The notes: generated by a model from the letters alone, not told the origin. DNA of 64,000 nt from Dongia_B soli (GCF_034044715.1 NZ_JAXCLW010000001.1:868001-932000), one strand, 5' to 3'; shown: positions 1-8,857, counted from the stretch's first letter. Numbers and translations are program-made.

Positions 1-983
1 CAGAAAGGATAAAGCGGGCGGGGACGCCCGGCCGCTTCGATCTTCGCCATCTGCTCCGGCGTCAGCGTCAAATCGTAGGACGCGAGATTGTCGGCGAGCT
101 GATCCTCGTTGCGGGCGCCGAGCACAATAGTGCCAATACCGGGCCGTGAGCGGGTCCAGGCCAGGGTTACTTGCGCGACCGAGCGGCCAACCTCCTTGGC
201 GACGCTTTCAACCGCCTTCAGCACCCGGCCGAAGCGTTCCGGCTCCGGCAGGAAGGGCTCCGGCCAATTGGGGTCTCCCTGCCGCGTGCCCTTCGGCGCC
301 GAACCATCGCCTTTCGCCTTGCCGCCGAACAGCCCCTGGCCGAGCGGGCTCCAGATCATCGCGCCGATGCCGAATTCCGCCCCGGCGGGGATGAGCTCGT
401 ATTCCGCCTCGCGCGCCTCGGGCGTGTAATAGATCTGATGCGCGATCGGCGCCACATAGCCCGGCGCCTGAGCGATCAGCGCCGTCTTGGCGAGCTGCCA
501 GCCGCTGTAATTCGAAATGCCCCAATAGCGGATCTTGCCGGATTTCACGAAGCCCGACATCGTCTCCACCGTCTCTTCGATCGGCGTCACGCCATCCCAT
601 TGATGGACGAAATAGAGATCGAGCCAATCGGTCTTCAGCCGCGTCAATGAACCGTCAAGCTGGGCTGTAAGATGCAGCCGGGAGGCGCCGCCGCCATTGG
701 GGCCGGGCTCCATTTCCGACCGCCCCTTGCTGAAGATCAGCACCTTGTCGCGGCGGCCGGCAAGCGCCTGGCCCAACACCGTCTCGGCATCCCCCTTGGA
801 ATAAAGATTGGCGGTATCGAAGGCATTGACGCCGGCATCGACAGCCATGTCGACCAGCCGCTTGCCCTGCGCGACGTCGACATTGCCCAGGGCCTCAAAA
901 CCATTGGTGCCGGCGAAGGTCAAGGTGCCAAGGATATAGCGCGAGACCTTCATGCCGGATTTACCGAGCGGGATGTAATCCAT
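1..983 (-). CDS. Aldo/keto reductase, C-terminus cut by window edge
   Basis: NAD(P)H-dependent oxidoreductase of the aldo/keto reductase superfamily, presumably cytosolic. The leftward frame opens with MDYIPLGKSGMKVSRYILGT, the usual first strand, and contains the catalytic pattern FDTANLYSKGD (Asp and Tyr), the Lys in LIFSKG and the His in LDLYFVHQWDG. About 327 residues are visible, close to full length for the family, so only the last few residues are missing at base 1. The start is the ATG at 981-983. It belongs to the YajO/Tas-like branch rather than the short AKR5 type found at 38.4 kb. Physiological substrate unknown. Confidence 0.9.
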   Translation of the reverse strand, partial: MDYIPLGKSGMKVSRYILGTLTFAGTNGFEALGNVDVAQGKRLVDMAVDAGVNAFDTANLYSKGDAETVLGQALAGRRDKVLIFSKGRSEMEPGPNGGGASRLHLTAQLDGSLTRLKTDWLDLYFVHQWDGVTPIEETVETMSGFVKSGKIRYWGISNYSGWQLAKTALIAQAPGYVAPIAHQIYYTPEAREAEYELIPAGAEFGIGAMIWSPLGQGLFGGKAKGDGSAPKGTRQGDPNWPEPFLPEPERFGRVLKAVESVAKEVGRSVAQVTLAWTRSRPGIGTIVLGARNEDQLADNLASYDLTLTPEQMAKIEAAGRPRPLYPF

Positions 984-1116
984 TTCGCTTCTCCATTTCC
1001 TTCAATCTCGGTCAGTGAACAAGCCGAACCCGCTTTCGTTCATGAAGCCAGGCCCGGTACGCCCGGCCAAAGACGCGGAACATTCAAACACCACCCGGGT
1101 TCCTCGGTGGAGCTAA

Positions 1117-1323
1117 GACAATTGCTCTCATGCAGGCGCAGTGATCCGCTGGCAAACCGGGATGGCCGAAGGCATCCTGCCCTGGGGCTTGGTCCTTTCC
1201 GCGATTGTGGTGGTCATTCTGCTCTTTACCGGCTGTAAGGGCGGTTCGCTCGTCTATCACCACAGGATCGGCATGCATCCCGAGGCGCCCGCTGAAGGCC
1301 ATGTAGACGTCAAGTCGCGATAG
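1117..1323 (+). pseudogene. Remnant of a DUF2231-like membrane protein
   Basis: An open stretch with no good start (an in-frame TAA lies at 1114-1116; the first start-like codon is GTG 1141). It encodes one hydrophobic helix followed by GCKGGSLVYHHRIGM. This resembles the C-terminal end of DUF2231 membrane proteins, where a last helix is followed by a WxGGxLVYxHGVGV-type motif. The three upstream helices expected for the family are absent, so it is probably a decayed fragment. It could instead be a short single-helix membrane protein of about 60 residues started at GTG 1141, but no convincing ribosome site was seen. Confidence 0.4.
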
Positions 1324-1348
1324 ATAAGCAGCGAGCAGAGGGGAGTGG

Positions 1349-1365
1349 GCCCGGCTGTGCCGGGC
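1349..1365. terminator. Short GC hairpin after the DUF2231 remnant
   Basis: A perfect 7-bp stem GCCCGGC / GCCGGGC with a TGT loop, followed by AGCTTAATTGTT. The T-rich tail is weak, so an intrinsic terminator role is plausible but not certain. Confidence 0.4.
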
Positions 1366-1442
1366 AGCTTAATTGTTGCCGCCACCGGGTTAGTTACTTA
1401 TCGTGCTAAATTGACGCGGCGGTAAAATGGCCTCGCTCGAGT

Positions 1443-1470
1443 TTGTCGGCCAGCGGGCCGAAAGCATTAT
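1443..1470 (+). promoter_or_regulatory. Possible sigma-70-type promoter for cyoABCD
   Basis: TTGTCG (1443-1448), a 16-nt spacer and CATTAT (1465-1470) lie about 110 bases before cyoA. Each box matches four of six consensus bases, so this is only a candidate. Confidence 0.25.
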
Positions 1471-1499
1471 GTGTAAAACAACATCCGTAAAATGAATCA

Positions 1500-1523
1500 C
1501 CGCGATCGGGTCACCGATCGCGG
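1500..1523. other. Perfect 10-bp hairpin in the cyo leader
   Basis: C-CGCGATCGG, loop GTCA, CCGATCGCG-G form a perfect 10-bp inverted repeat 54 bases before the cyoA start. No T-run follows on either strand, so it looks more like a regulator site or a leader RNA structure than a terminator. The rest of the gap 1324-1577 holds nothing else recognised. Confidence 0.45.
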
Positions 1524-1577
1524 GGAGAACTACCTTCGGTTTGAGACGTTTGCTCGCGACAAAGAGGGACTCTCTCC

Positions 1578-2519
1578 ATGGGTGGATTGCAAGTCTCGCC
1601 AGGCGCGTTGGCCTGCCTGTGCCGCAGCTTGACGCGCGGCTCCTTCCTTGGCCTCCTCGGCCTTGCCCTCTCTTCCTGCTCGGGTGGCGTGCTGGACCCA
1701 GCCGGCCCTGTCGGCGAAGGCGATGCCATCATCCTGATCAACGCCACAGCAATCATGCTGGCCATCGTCATCCCGACGATCCTCTTGGCGTTCTGGATGG
1801 CTTGGCGCTACCGGGCGTCTAATCCCAAGGCGGAGTACTTGCCCTATTGGTCCTATTCAGGCCGGATCGAAGCGGTCGTCTGGTCAATCCCGATCCTGAC
1901 AATCATGTTCATCGGCGGCGTGATCTGGATCGGTTCCTACAAGCTCGACCCGTTCAGGCCTTTGCCCTCCAAAACCCCGCCCCTCGAGGTGCAGGTCGTC
2001 TCGCTCGACTGGAAATGGCTGTTCATCTATCCCGAACAGGGGATCGCAACGGTCAATCAGCTGGTGATGCCGGCCGGGAGGCCAGTGCGTTTCTCGATCA
2101 CCTCGGCCAGCGTCTTCAACGTCTTTTTCGTGCCGCGCCTGGGCTCGATGATCTATGCCATGCCGGCCATGATCTCGCAGTTGCACCTGCAGGCCGACAA
2201 TCCGGGCGAGCTTTGGGGCACCTCGGCGCAATTCTCCGGCGACGGCTTCTCCGACATGCAATTCCAGGTGAAGAGCCTGTCAGCGGCCGATTTCGAAGCC
2301 TGGGCGGACGGCCTCAGGGCTAGCGGTCCCGTCCTTGATAAAAACGCCTATGAGAGCCTGCTTCACCAGACCCAGCGCGTGCCGCCCTCGACCTATCGGG
2401 CGGTCGATCCTGGGCTCTTCCAAGCCGTGGCCACCCAGAAAATCCCGCCGGGACCGGGACCACACCCCGAAGTTTCTCCGCATGCCGGCCGCGAAGTCTC
2501 GACCGGCGGAAAGGACTGA
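1578..2519 (+). CDS. cyoA: Cytochrome bo3 ubiquinol oxidase subunit II
   Basis: Subunit II of the terminal quinol oxidase, anchored in the inner membrane. An N-terminal signal ends in the lipobox LSSC (Cys about residue 34). Two membrane helices follow (about residues 50-70 and 95-115), with the loop YWSYSGRIEAVVWSIP typical of the family, then a periplasmic cupredoxin domain. Motifs SASVFNVFFVPRLGSMIYAM and WGTSAQFSG match CyoA. The Cys/His ligands of a CuA centre are absent, as expected for a quinol oxidase rather than a cytochrome c oxidase. 313 aa is the usual size. First gene of a tight operon: two bases separate it from cyoB. Confidence 0.96.
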   Translation: MGGLQVSPGALACLCRSLTRGSFLGLLGLALSSCSGGVLDPAGPVGEGDAIILINATAIMLAIVIPTILLAFWMAWRYRASNPKAEYLPYWSYSGRIEAVVWSIPILTIMFIGGVIWIGSYKLDPFRPLPSKTPPLEVQVVSLDWKWLFIYPEQGIATVNQLVMPAGRPVRFSITSASVFNVFFVPRLGSMIYAMPAMISQLHLQADNPGELWGTSAQFSGDGFSDMQFQVKSLSAADFEAWADGLRASGPVLDKNAYESLLHQTQRVPPSTYRAVDPGLFQAVATQKIPPGPGPHPEVSPHAGREVSTGGKD

Positions 2520-2521
2520 CG

Positions 2522-4534
2522 ATGTTCGGGAAGCTCGACCTTTCGGCAATCCCCCTGTCCCAGCCGATCCCACTGATAACCTCCGCCATCGTGATCCTCA
2601 TCGCCCTTGGCGTGCTGGTGCTGATCACCGTGAAGGGATGGTGGCCGTATCTCTGGCGTGAATGGATCACCAGCGTCGATCACAAGCGGATCGGCGTGAT
2701 GTACTGCCTGCTCGGCGTCCTGATGCTGATCCGCGGCTTTGCCGACGCGATCATGATGCGCACGCAGCAGGCGGTGGCGATCAACGCGCCGGGCTATCTG
2801 CCACCGGAACACTACAACCAGATATTCACCGCCCATGGCACGATCATGATCCTGTTCGGCGCCATGCCCCTGGTGCTGGGATTCATGAACTTCCTCGTGC
2901 CGCTGCAGCTTGGCGTCCGCGACGTCGCCTTCCCCACCTTCAATTCGGTCGGCTTCTGGCTTACCGCCAGCGGCGCGCTGCTCGTCAACCTGTCGCTCTT
3001 CATCGGCGAGTTTGCCAGGACCGGGTGGCTGCCCTATCCGCCGCTCAGCGAAACGGCCTACACGCCGGGCGTCGGCGTCGACTACTATCTCTGGGCCGTG
3101 CAGATATCCGGGATCGGCACCTTGATCACGGGAATCAATATCGTCACCACGGTGCTGAAGATGCGATGTCGCGGCATGGATTATCTCCGCATGCCGGTCT
3201 TCTGCTGGACGGCGCTGGCCTCGTCCCTGCTGATCGTCGCCACCTTCCCCGTCCTGACCGCGACGCTTGCCATGTTGAGCCTCGACCGATATCTGGGCTT
3301 CCACTATTTCACGAACACGGCGGGCGGCAATCCGATGATGTTCGTGAATCTGGTCTGGGCCTGGGGACATCCGGAAGTCTATATCCTGATTCTGCCGGCC
3401 TTCGGCATCTTCTCGGAGATATTCCCAACCTTCTCCGGCAAGCCACTCTTCGGCTACCGCTCCATGGTCGCGGCCACCCTCTTCATCTGCATCGTCTCTC
3501 TGTTGGTGTGGCTCCACCACTTCTTCACCATGGGTGCCGGTGCTGCGGTCAACACGTTCTTCGGCATTTCATCCAGCATCATCGCGGTCGGAACCGGGGT
3601 GAAGATCTATAACTGGATCTTCACCATGTATGGCGGCCGCGTGCGTTTCGAAGTTCCCATGCTTTGGTCCATGGGCTTCATCTTTACGTTCATCATCGGC
3701 GGCTTGACCGGCGTGCTGCTCGCCGTGCCGCCGGCCGACTTCATCACGCATAACTCGATGTTCCTGGTGGCGCATTTTCACAATGTCATCATCGGCGGCG
3801 TGGTATTCGGGATTTTCGCCGGCCTGGAATTCTGGTTTCCGAAGGTCTTCGGATTCCGTCTCCATGAAGGCTGGGGCAAAACCGCCTTTTGGCTGGCCTT
3901 CATCGGTTTCTGGGTGACCTTCGCGCCCCTTTATATCCTGGGCCTGCTCGGCATGACGCGGCGCCTGCAACATATCAATTTCGAGGTGTGGGCGCCCTGG
4001 CTATACGTCTCCATGGCGGGTGTCGGCATCCTGATCCTTGGCGTCATCTCGCAGGTCGTGCAGCTCGTGGTCAGCATCCGCAACCGCGATAAGCTGCGTG
4101 ACGTGACGGGCGATCCGTGGGACGGCCGTTCGCTCGAATGGGCCACGCCGTCACCCCCGCCTTTCTTCAATTTCGCCGTGATGCCGAATGTCACAGGAGA
4201 GGAAGCGTATTGGGGAATCAAGCTGCGCGCGGTGGAAACGCAGCAATTGTCTCCGGAACCGAAATACGAGCCGATCGAAATGCCGATCAACAGCCCGGTC
4301 GGCATCTATACGGCGTTTTTTACCTCGATCTTTGGCTTTGCCATGATCTGGTACATCTGGTGGCTCGCGATCGTCGCGCTGGTCGCGGCCTTTGCGGGCT
4401 TCGTGGTGTTTGCCTGGCGTGACGTCCACGAATTCGAAGTGCCGGTTGAGGAGGTCGCACGGGTAGACCGCGCGCGCCGCGCGGCGCGCGCCGCTTTGCT
4501 CGAGCGGCTTTCCGGCACGCGGGGGGCGTCATGA
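2522..4534 (+). CDS. cyoB: Cytochrome bo3 ubiquinol oxidase subunit I
   Basis: Catalytic subunit carrying haem b and the haem o3-CuB centre; it reduces O2 and pumps protons. 670 aa with about 15 helices, as in E. coli CyoB. Visible ligands: His in FTAHGTIMILFGAM, the cross-linked His-Tyr pair in WGHPEVYILILP, the CuB pair in WLHHFFTMG, and the haem ligands in VAHFHNVIIGG. The quinol-site Arg and Asp are present in RGFADAIMMR, confirming a quinol oxidase. Its stop overlaps the cyoC start (ATGA). Confidence 0.97.
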   Translation: MFGKLDLSAIPLSQPIPLITSAIVILIALGVLVLITVKGWWPYLWREWITSVDHKRIGVMYCLLGVLMLIRGFADAIMMRTQQAVAINAPGYLPPEHYNQIFTAHGTIMILFGAMPLVLGFMNFLVPLQLGVRDVAFPTFNSVGFWLTASGALLVNLSLFIGEFARTGWLPYPPLSETAYTPGVGVDYYLWAVQISGIGTLITGINIVTTVLKMRCRGMDYLRMPVFCWTALASSLLIVATFPVLTATLAMLSLDRYLGFHYFTNTAGGNPMMFVNLVWAWGHPEVYILILPAFGIFSEIFPTFSGKPLFGYRSMVAATLFICIVSLLVWLHHFFTMGAGAAVNTFFGISSSIIAVGTGVKIYNWIFTMYGGRVRFEVPMLWSMGFIFTFIIGGLTGVLLAVPPADFITHNSMFLVAHFHNVIIGGVVFGIFAGLEFWFPKVFGFRLHEGWGKTAFWLAFIGFWVTFAPLYILGLLGMTRRLQHINFEVWAPWLYVSMAGVGILILGVISQVVQLVVSIRNRDKLRDVTGDPWDGRSLEWATPSPPPFFNFAVMPNVTGEEAYWGIKLRAVETQQLSPEPKYEPIEMPINSPVGIYTAFFTSIFGFAMIWYIWWLAIVALVAAFAGFVVFAWRDVHEFEVPVEEVARVDRARRAARAALLERLSGTRGAS

Positions 4535-5226
4535 CCAATATCGAACTGCCCGCCAGTCTCGAGGCCATCCGCCGCATTCGTGAAGATCCCCATCGGCTCG
4601 GCCATCGCGCCCATGGTCCTGAAGAACCCGTCGAAGGTGCCGGCCACGGGGCGACCGGCCCGGCCAGCAAGCGGATCCTTGTGGGCTACGGCTTCTGGAT
4701 CTTCCTGCTCAGCGACATCGTCATGTTCTCCTGCTTCTTCGCCGCCTTCGCCGTACAGCGCGACGCCACTGCCGGCGGCCCGACGATCGGCGAAATCGTC
4801 GATATCCCGCGGGTCGCTTTCGAGACCGCGGCACTGCTCCTGTCCAGCTACACCTGCATGCTGTCATTCGCCGCGGTGAATGCCCGAAACCGCCTGTGGA
4901 CCGAAATCTTCCTTTTCATAACCGGCCTTTTGGGCCTGGTCTTCGTCCTGCTCGAACTGCAGGAATTCATCGACCTGGCTGCCCGCGGGATCACCCCGCA
5001 ACGCAGCGGAATGCTCACTTCCTTCTTCGGGCTGGTCGGCTTGCATGGCCTGCACGTCACGCTTGGCGGGATGTGGCTCGCCACGATGATGGCGCAGGTC
5101 TTCGTCAAGGGGTTTCGCCGCGAGATCGTTCACCGGCTGATCTGCTTCAATCTCTTCTGGCACGCTTTGGACATCGTCTGGATCGGCATCTTCACAATCG
5201 TCTATCTGATGGGGGTCGTCGCATGA
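4531..5226 (+). CDS. cyoC: Cytochrome bo3 ubiquinol oxidase subunit III
   Basis: Five-helix subunit III that stabilises the oxidase core. The family core begins at GYGFWIFLLSDIVMFSCFFA (about residue 51) and includes GLHGLHVTLGGMWL and NLFWHALDIVWIGIF. At 231 aa it is longer than typical CyoC (about 204) because of a soluble, His-rich N-terminal tail of about 50 residues. The start ATG overlaps the cyoB stop, so translation is probably coupled. Confidence 0.95.
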   Translation: MTNIELPASLEAIRRIREDPHRLGHRAHGPEEPVEGAGHGATGPASKRILVGYGFWIFLLSDIVMFSCFFAAFAVQRDATAGGPTIGEIVDIPRVAFETAALLLSSYTCMLSFAAVNARNRLWTEIFLFITGLLGLVFVLLELQEFIDLAARGITPQRSGMLTSFFGLVGLHGLHVTLGGMWLATMMAQVFVKGFRREIVHRLICFNLFWHALDIVWIGIFTIVYLMGVVA

Positions 5227-5654
5227 GCAACACCGACTATGACCCGCAGCTTCACAGCCGTGCCCTGAACCCTCCGCAGGACTTCAACCATCGTGCGGAT
5301 CACGCGCCTGGCGACGAGCCGCCGGAGGATATCGGCCATTGGGTGCGCAACGCCAATCTCGGTCTCGGCTTCTCGGTCGTGCTCACCGTCGCGGCCTTCT
5401 TCCTGGTCGGCACGGATATCATTTACGCGCCGGCCATTCCGGTGGCGCTGGTCGTGCTCGCGATCGCACAGATGGGCGTGCATCTGGTGTTCTTCCTGCA
5501 CGTCACCACAGGCCCGGATAACACCAATAACGTGCTCGCGCTCGCCTTCGGCGTCCTGGTGGTCTTTCTGATTGTCGTCGGATCGATCTGGATCATGGGC
5601 CATCTGAGCCATAACATGATGCCGATGGATCAGATGATGCAGATGCAGCCATAG
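5223..5654 (+). CDS. cyoD: Cytochrome bo3 ubiquinol oxidase subunit IV
   Basis: Small assembly subunit of the bo3 oxidase, 143 aa with three membrane helices. The motifs AIAQMGVHLVFFLHV and NVLALAFGVLVVFLIVVGSIW match CyoD. The N-terminal 45 residues are polar and longer than usual; the C-terminus is Met-rich (NMMPMDQMMQMQP). ATGA overlap with cyoC. The haem O synthase gene cyoE does not follow, and the next gene is on the other strand, so haem O must be made from elsewhere in the genome. Confidence 0.94.
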   Translation: MSNTDYDPQLHSRALNPPQDFNHRADHAPGDEPPEDIGHWVRNANLGLGFSVVLTVAAFFLVGTDIIYAPAIPVALVVLAIAQMGVHLVFFLHVTTGPDNTNNVLALAFGVLVVFLIVVGSIWIMGHLSHNMMPMDQMMQMQP

Positions 5655-5672
5655 GCTTGTGACGGCGACCGC

Positions 5673-6452
5673 TCAACTCTTCGCATATTCATCGTGCCGT
5701 TTCCACCAGACGCCGCCGCTTTCGTTGCGGCCCTTCGGGGCGCGGTCGAGCCAGGGATACATGCCCCAGAGTGCGTCGAGGCCGCGGGCATAGGCCGAAT
5801 AGGTGTGATAGACCGCGCCCTCCTGCAAGGCGAAGGCGCTAAGGCCCGGGCGGTCGCGCTGATAGGTGGCAGTATCAGTGCCGCTCATGTCGGCGAATTT
5901 GTCTTCGGCACGCTGCCCGCCGCCTTGCTTGCCGGCCCGCCATTCGAAAGCCGATTCGCGGCGGTAGTTGTAATAGATATCGCCTTCACGCTGCTGTTCT
6001 TCCGAGAACCAGACATTGAAATCCGCGTTGAAATCGCTGCCGGCCGACGAGACCCAGGGAAAGTGCCAGCCCATGCGCTGCCGGTAGGCCTGTAGTTTCG
6101 CAAGCGGCGCGCGCGATACCGCGACCAACCGGACATCATGGTTTTCCAGATGCAGGAAGATGCCGTTGAAGCCATCGGCAATGGCCGAGCAGGACGGGCA
6201 ACCCGCCTTGTAATCCGGGCCGAACATGAAGTGATAGACCAGGAGCTGCGAGCGGCCGTCGAAGAGATCCTTCAGCGAAGCACTGCCCTGATCGGTCTCG
6301 AAGTGATAGTCCTTGTCGATCCGCACCCAGGGCAGGGCCTGGCGCTGCCGGGCCAGTTCGTCGTTGCGTTGCGTCAGCTCTTTTTCCGCCGTGAGCAAAT
6401 CGAGCCGCGCCCTCATCCATGCCTCGCGTGTCCCGGTGGGATGCTTGGTCAT
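5673..6452 (-). CDS. DUF899 family thioredoxin-fold protein
   Basis: 259-residue soluble protein of the DUF899 family, annotated in databases as predicted dithiol-disulfide isomerases; no enzyme activity is established. It has the family N-terminus (AWMRARLDLLTAEKELTQ), the segment YHFMFGPDYKAGCPSCS with a CxxC pair near residue 100, and the tail LDALWGMYPWLDRAPKGR. A strong ribosome site (GAGGAGG) precedes the ATG at 6450-6452. It is divergent from the wHTH regulator at 6573; the 120-bp gap between them contains a direct repeat. Confidence 0.88.
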   Translation of the reverse strand: MTKHPTGTREAWMRARLDLLTAEKELTQRNDELARQRQALPWVRIDKDYHFETDQGSASLKDLFDGRSQLLVYHFMFGPDYKAGCPSCSAIADGFNGIFLHLENHDVRLVAVSRAPLAKLQAYRQRMGWHFPWVSSAGSDFNADFNVWFSEEQQREGDIYYNYRRESAFEWRAGKQGGGQRAEDKFADMSGTDTATYQRDRPGLSAFALQEGAVYHTYSAYARGLDALWGMYPWLDRAPKGRNESGGVWWKRHDEYAKS

Positions 6453-6541
6453 CTTTTCCTCCTCGCTCCTGCCGATACAGGCCGTTGGTTGACAGCCGGA
6501 AGATAGATTAGGATCGGGTTATCGAGGGGTGGGAGTGACAA

Positions 6542-6565
6542 ATCTGGCGGGATTTGATCTGGCGG
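6542..6565. repeat. Direct repeat, possible operator
   Basis: ATCTGGCGG occurs twice, at 6542-6550 and 6557-6565, 15 bases apart and just before the regulator start at 6573. Its position in the divergent gap suggests an operator for the neighbouring wHTH protein; that is inference. Confidence 0.35.
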
Positions 6566-6572
6566 AAGATCG

Positions 6573-7808
6573 ATGGATTCGCTGATCACGGCAGCGGCGC
6601 AACGGCTCGCAGCCGGTGATCCGCTGGGCGCTCTGAACCGGGTCGCCTTGCGCGAAGATGCGCCGGCCCTCGCGCTGCGCGGCATCGCCATGGCGCAGCT
6701 CGGCGATTTTAGCAGGGCAAAAACTCTGCTCCGGCGGGCCAAGCGGGCTTTTGGGCCGAAAGAGGCCTTGGCCAGGGCAAGATGCGTCATCGCCGAGGCT
6801 GAGATCGCGCTGGCCGCCCGCGAGCTGAACTGGCCGGCCCAGGCATTGGAATCAGCTTGCCTCACGCTGGAAAAACATCACGACCGGTTCAATGCCGCCC
6901 ATGCGCGCTATATCGAGGCCCGGCGTCTGCTGCTGCTCGGCCGGCTCGATGCCGCCGAGGCGATGCTCGGCTCTCGCACTGCATCATCGCTGCCGCCGGC
7001 TTTGGCGGCTGCGCATGATCTGATGATCGCGGGAATCGCCATGCGCCGCCTGCGGACGGCAGATGCCCGCGCAGCCCTGTCCCGGGCCGCTCACGCCGCA
7101 CGGCGTGCCGCCATTCCGGGGCTGTTGGGCGAAGTCGAGGCGGCGACCCGCCTGCTCGAAACGCCGGCGGCGCGGCTGATCGCGCATGGCACGAAACACC
7201 CACTGCTGCTCGCCGATATCGAGCAGTTGCAAGCTTCGCCAATGCTCATCATCGATGCCTGCCGCTATGTCGTGCGCCGAGGCGAGACGATGGTGTCGCT
7301 GGTCAGCCGGCCGGTGCTCTTCGCCCTTCTCCGCATGCTTGCTGAAGCTTGGCCCGGCGATGTCTCGCGTGACGAGCTGGTACAGCAGGGCTTCGGTGCG
7401 AAAGAAGCCGATGACTCGCATCGTGCAAGATTGCGGGTCGAGATCGGGCGGCTGCGTGTCCTCCTGAAGCCTTTGGCCGAGCTGCGCGCGACGGCGGCAG
7501 GCTTCAGGCTGACGCCACGTCCAATCGGCGTAGGTAAGGCAATCGACGTCGCGGTGCTGGCGCGGCCGGTCGAGGAGAAATATGCGCCGGTGCTCGCCTT
7601 TCTGGCGGATGGCGAGGCCTGGTCGAGCTCGGCTCTTGCCCTGGCGCTGGGTGCTAGCCAGCGCAGCATCCAGCGGGCACTCGAGACCCTGGCGGCCGCA
7701 GGCAAGGTGCAAAGCTTCGGCCAGGGACGGGCGCGGCGCTGGGCCATGCCCCCGCTGCCGGGATTCGCGACAAGCTTGTTACTCACCACCACCCTGCCGG
7801 GCGAATAG
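6573..7808 (+). CDS. Putative transcriptional regulator: helical repeats plus two winged helices
   Basis: 411-residue protein without a recognised name. Residues 1-200 are Ala/Leu-rich helices resembling tetratricopeptide repeats. Residues about 230-315 look like an OmpR-type winged helix (VLFALLRMLAEAW...SRDELVQQGFG...RLRVEIGRLRVLL...AAGFRL). Residues about 340-395 look like a second winged helix (SSSALALALGASQRSIQRAL then AAGKVQSFGQGRARRW). No membrane segment or receiver domain is visible. It is divergent from the DUF899 gene and 76 bases upstream of a beta-propeller gene, either of which may be its target. Confidence 0.65.
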   Translation: MDSLITAAAQRLAAGDPLGALNRVALREDAPALALRGIAMAQLGDFSRAKTLLRRAKRAFGPKEALARARCVIAEAEIALAARELNWPAQALESACLTLEKHHDRFNAAHARYIEARRLLLLGRLDAAEAMLGSRTASSLPPALAAAHDLMIAGIAMRRLRTADARAALSRAAHAARRAAIPGLLGEVEAATRLLETPAARLIAHGTKHPLLLADIEQLQASPMLIIDACRYVVRRGETMVSLVSRPVLFALLRMLAEAWPGDVSRDELVQQGFGAKEADDSHRARLRVEIGRLRVLLKPLAELRATAAGFRLTPRPIGVGKAIDVAVLARPVEEKYAPVLAFLADGEAWSSSALALALGASQRSIQRALETLAAAGKVQSFGQGRARRWAMPPLPGFATSLLLTTTLPGE

Positions 7809-7884
7809 GCTGCGACCATGATCGAGGCGGCCATGATCCTGATCGCCGCTCGATCGCAACCCGTCTTAGCCAATCGAGGAAACG

Positions 7885-8523
7885 ATGAAACGATCAGCAG
7901 CCAATGTCCTTCGCGAATACGGCCCCTTCCCCGGCATCGAGGCTGTGCATGGCCTCACCTATGACGGCCAGCAAGTCTGGTTCGCCTCCGGCGACAAATT
8001 GAACGCCTTTGACCCGGAAAGCGGCAAGGTGCGACGGGAACTCAATGTCCCGGCCCATGCGGGCACGGCCTTTGACGGGCGGCATCTGTTCCAGATCGCC
8101 GAAAGCCGCATCCAGAAGATCGACCCGCAAACCGGGCAAGTGCTCTCAACCATTCCTGCGCCAGGCAATGGCGGGGATTCCGGCCTCGCCTGGGCCGAGG
8201 GGAGCCTTTGGGTCGGACAGTATCGCGAGCGCAAGATCCATCAGGTCGATCCAGAAACCGGTAAAGTTTTGCGCACCATCGAATCCAACCGCTTCGTCAC
8301 CGGCGTCACCTGGACCGATGGCGAGCTGTGGCACGCCACCTGGGAAAACGACCAGAGCGAGTTGCGGCACATCGATCCCAAAAGCGGCGATGTGCTGGAA
8401 AGCCTGGAGATGCCGGCCGATATGGGCATTTCGGGACTGGAAGCCGGTGGCGACCGGTTCTTCTGCGGGGGCGGGAAAAGCGGCAAGGTGCGTGCGGTTC
8501 AACGGCCGAAACGAGGCACCTGA
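7885..8523 (+). CDS. Beta-propeller protein, Vgb/glutamine-cyclotransferase-like
   Basis: 212-residue protein made of repeated blades of about 40 residues, each ending in a motif such as DPESGKVRRE, DPQTGQVLST, DPETGKVLRT and DPKSGDVLES. This is the pattern of streptogramin-lyase (Vgb) and glutaminyl-cyclotransferase-like propellers. No signal peptide is visible, so it is probably cytosolic. It follows the two-wHTH regulator on the same strand. No catalytic residue can be assigned, and the role may be ligand binding. Confidence 0.7.
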   Translation: MKRSAANVLREYGPFPGIEAVHGLTYDGQQVWFASGDKLNAFDPESGKVRRELNVPAHAGTAFDGRHLFQIAESRIQKIDPQTGQVLSTIPAPGNGGDSGLAWAEGSLWVGQYRERKIHQVDPETGKVLRTIESNRFVTGVTWTDGELWHATWENDQSELRHIDPKSGDVLESLEMPADMGISGLEAGGDRFFCGGGKSGKVRAVQRPKRGT

Positions 8524-8614
8524 ACTTTCGACGATCCATCGCGGGCATGTGAACAGCCAGGCGGCTGGACGTCGGTGCAACGGGTACCATCTTTACTGCA
8601 TGGGATGGATACAG

Positions 8615-8821
8615 ATGCAAAGCTTCGATTCGGAGAGCATCGAGGCCGGCGGCTACGAAGCCCGCACTCGTACGTTACGGCTTCGTTTTGCGGGTGGTCA
8701 CACCTACGATTACCGGAACGTGCCCATCACCGTATACAACGATTTACTGAGCGCGCCGTCAAAAGGCCGCTTCGTGAATTGGCACGTAAAGCCGCACTAC
8801 CGTTATCGGCGCGTGCGCTGA
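8615..8821 (+). CDS. KTSC domain protein
   Basis: 68-residue protein consisting of one KTSC-type domain: S-x-x-I-x-x-x-G-Y at the start, LRLRFAGGHTYDYRNVP in the middle and SKGRFVNWHVKPHYRYRRV at the end. In related proteins this small fold is sometimes fused to lysyl-tRNA synthetase; its function is unknown. The ATG at 8615 gives the standard N-terminus; an in-frame ATG at 8600 would add five residues. It follows the beta-propeller gene after about 90 bases. Confidence 0.75.
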   Translation: MQSFDSESIEAGGYEARTRTLRLRFAGGHTYDYRNVPITVYNDLLSAPSKGRFVNWHVKPHYRYRRVR

Positions 8822-8831
8822 ATTAGAAAGA

Positions 8832-8857
8832 CAAACGGCCGCTGATGCAGCCGTTTG
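8832..8857. terminator. Hairpin between convergent KTSC and phoX genes
   Basis: CAAACGGC (8832-8839) pairs with GCCGTTTG (8850-8857) around a 10-nt loop. The A/T-rich outer stem between two convergent genes suits a bidirectional terminator. Confidence 0.55.

Noticed and set aside
2393..3520. 375-codon antisense frame over cyoA/cyoB
   Set aside because: His/Asp/Gln-rich composition typical of reverse-strand artefacts; cyoB is unmistakable on the other strand.
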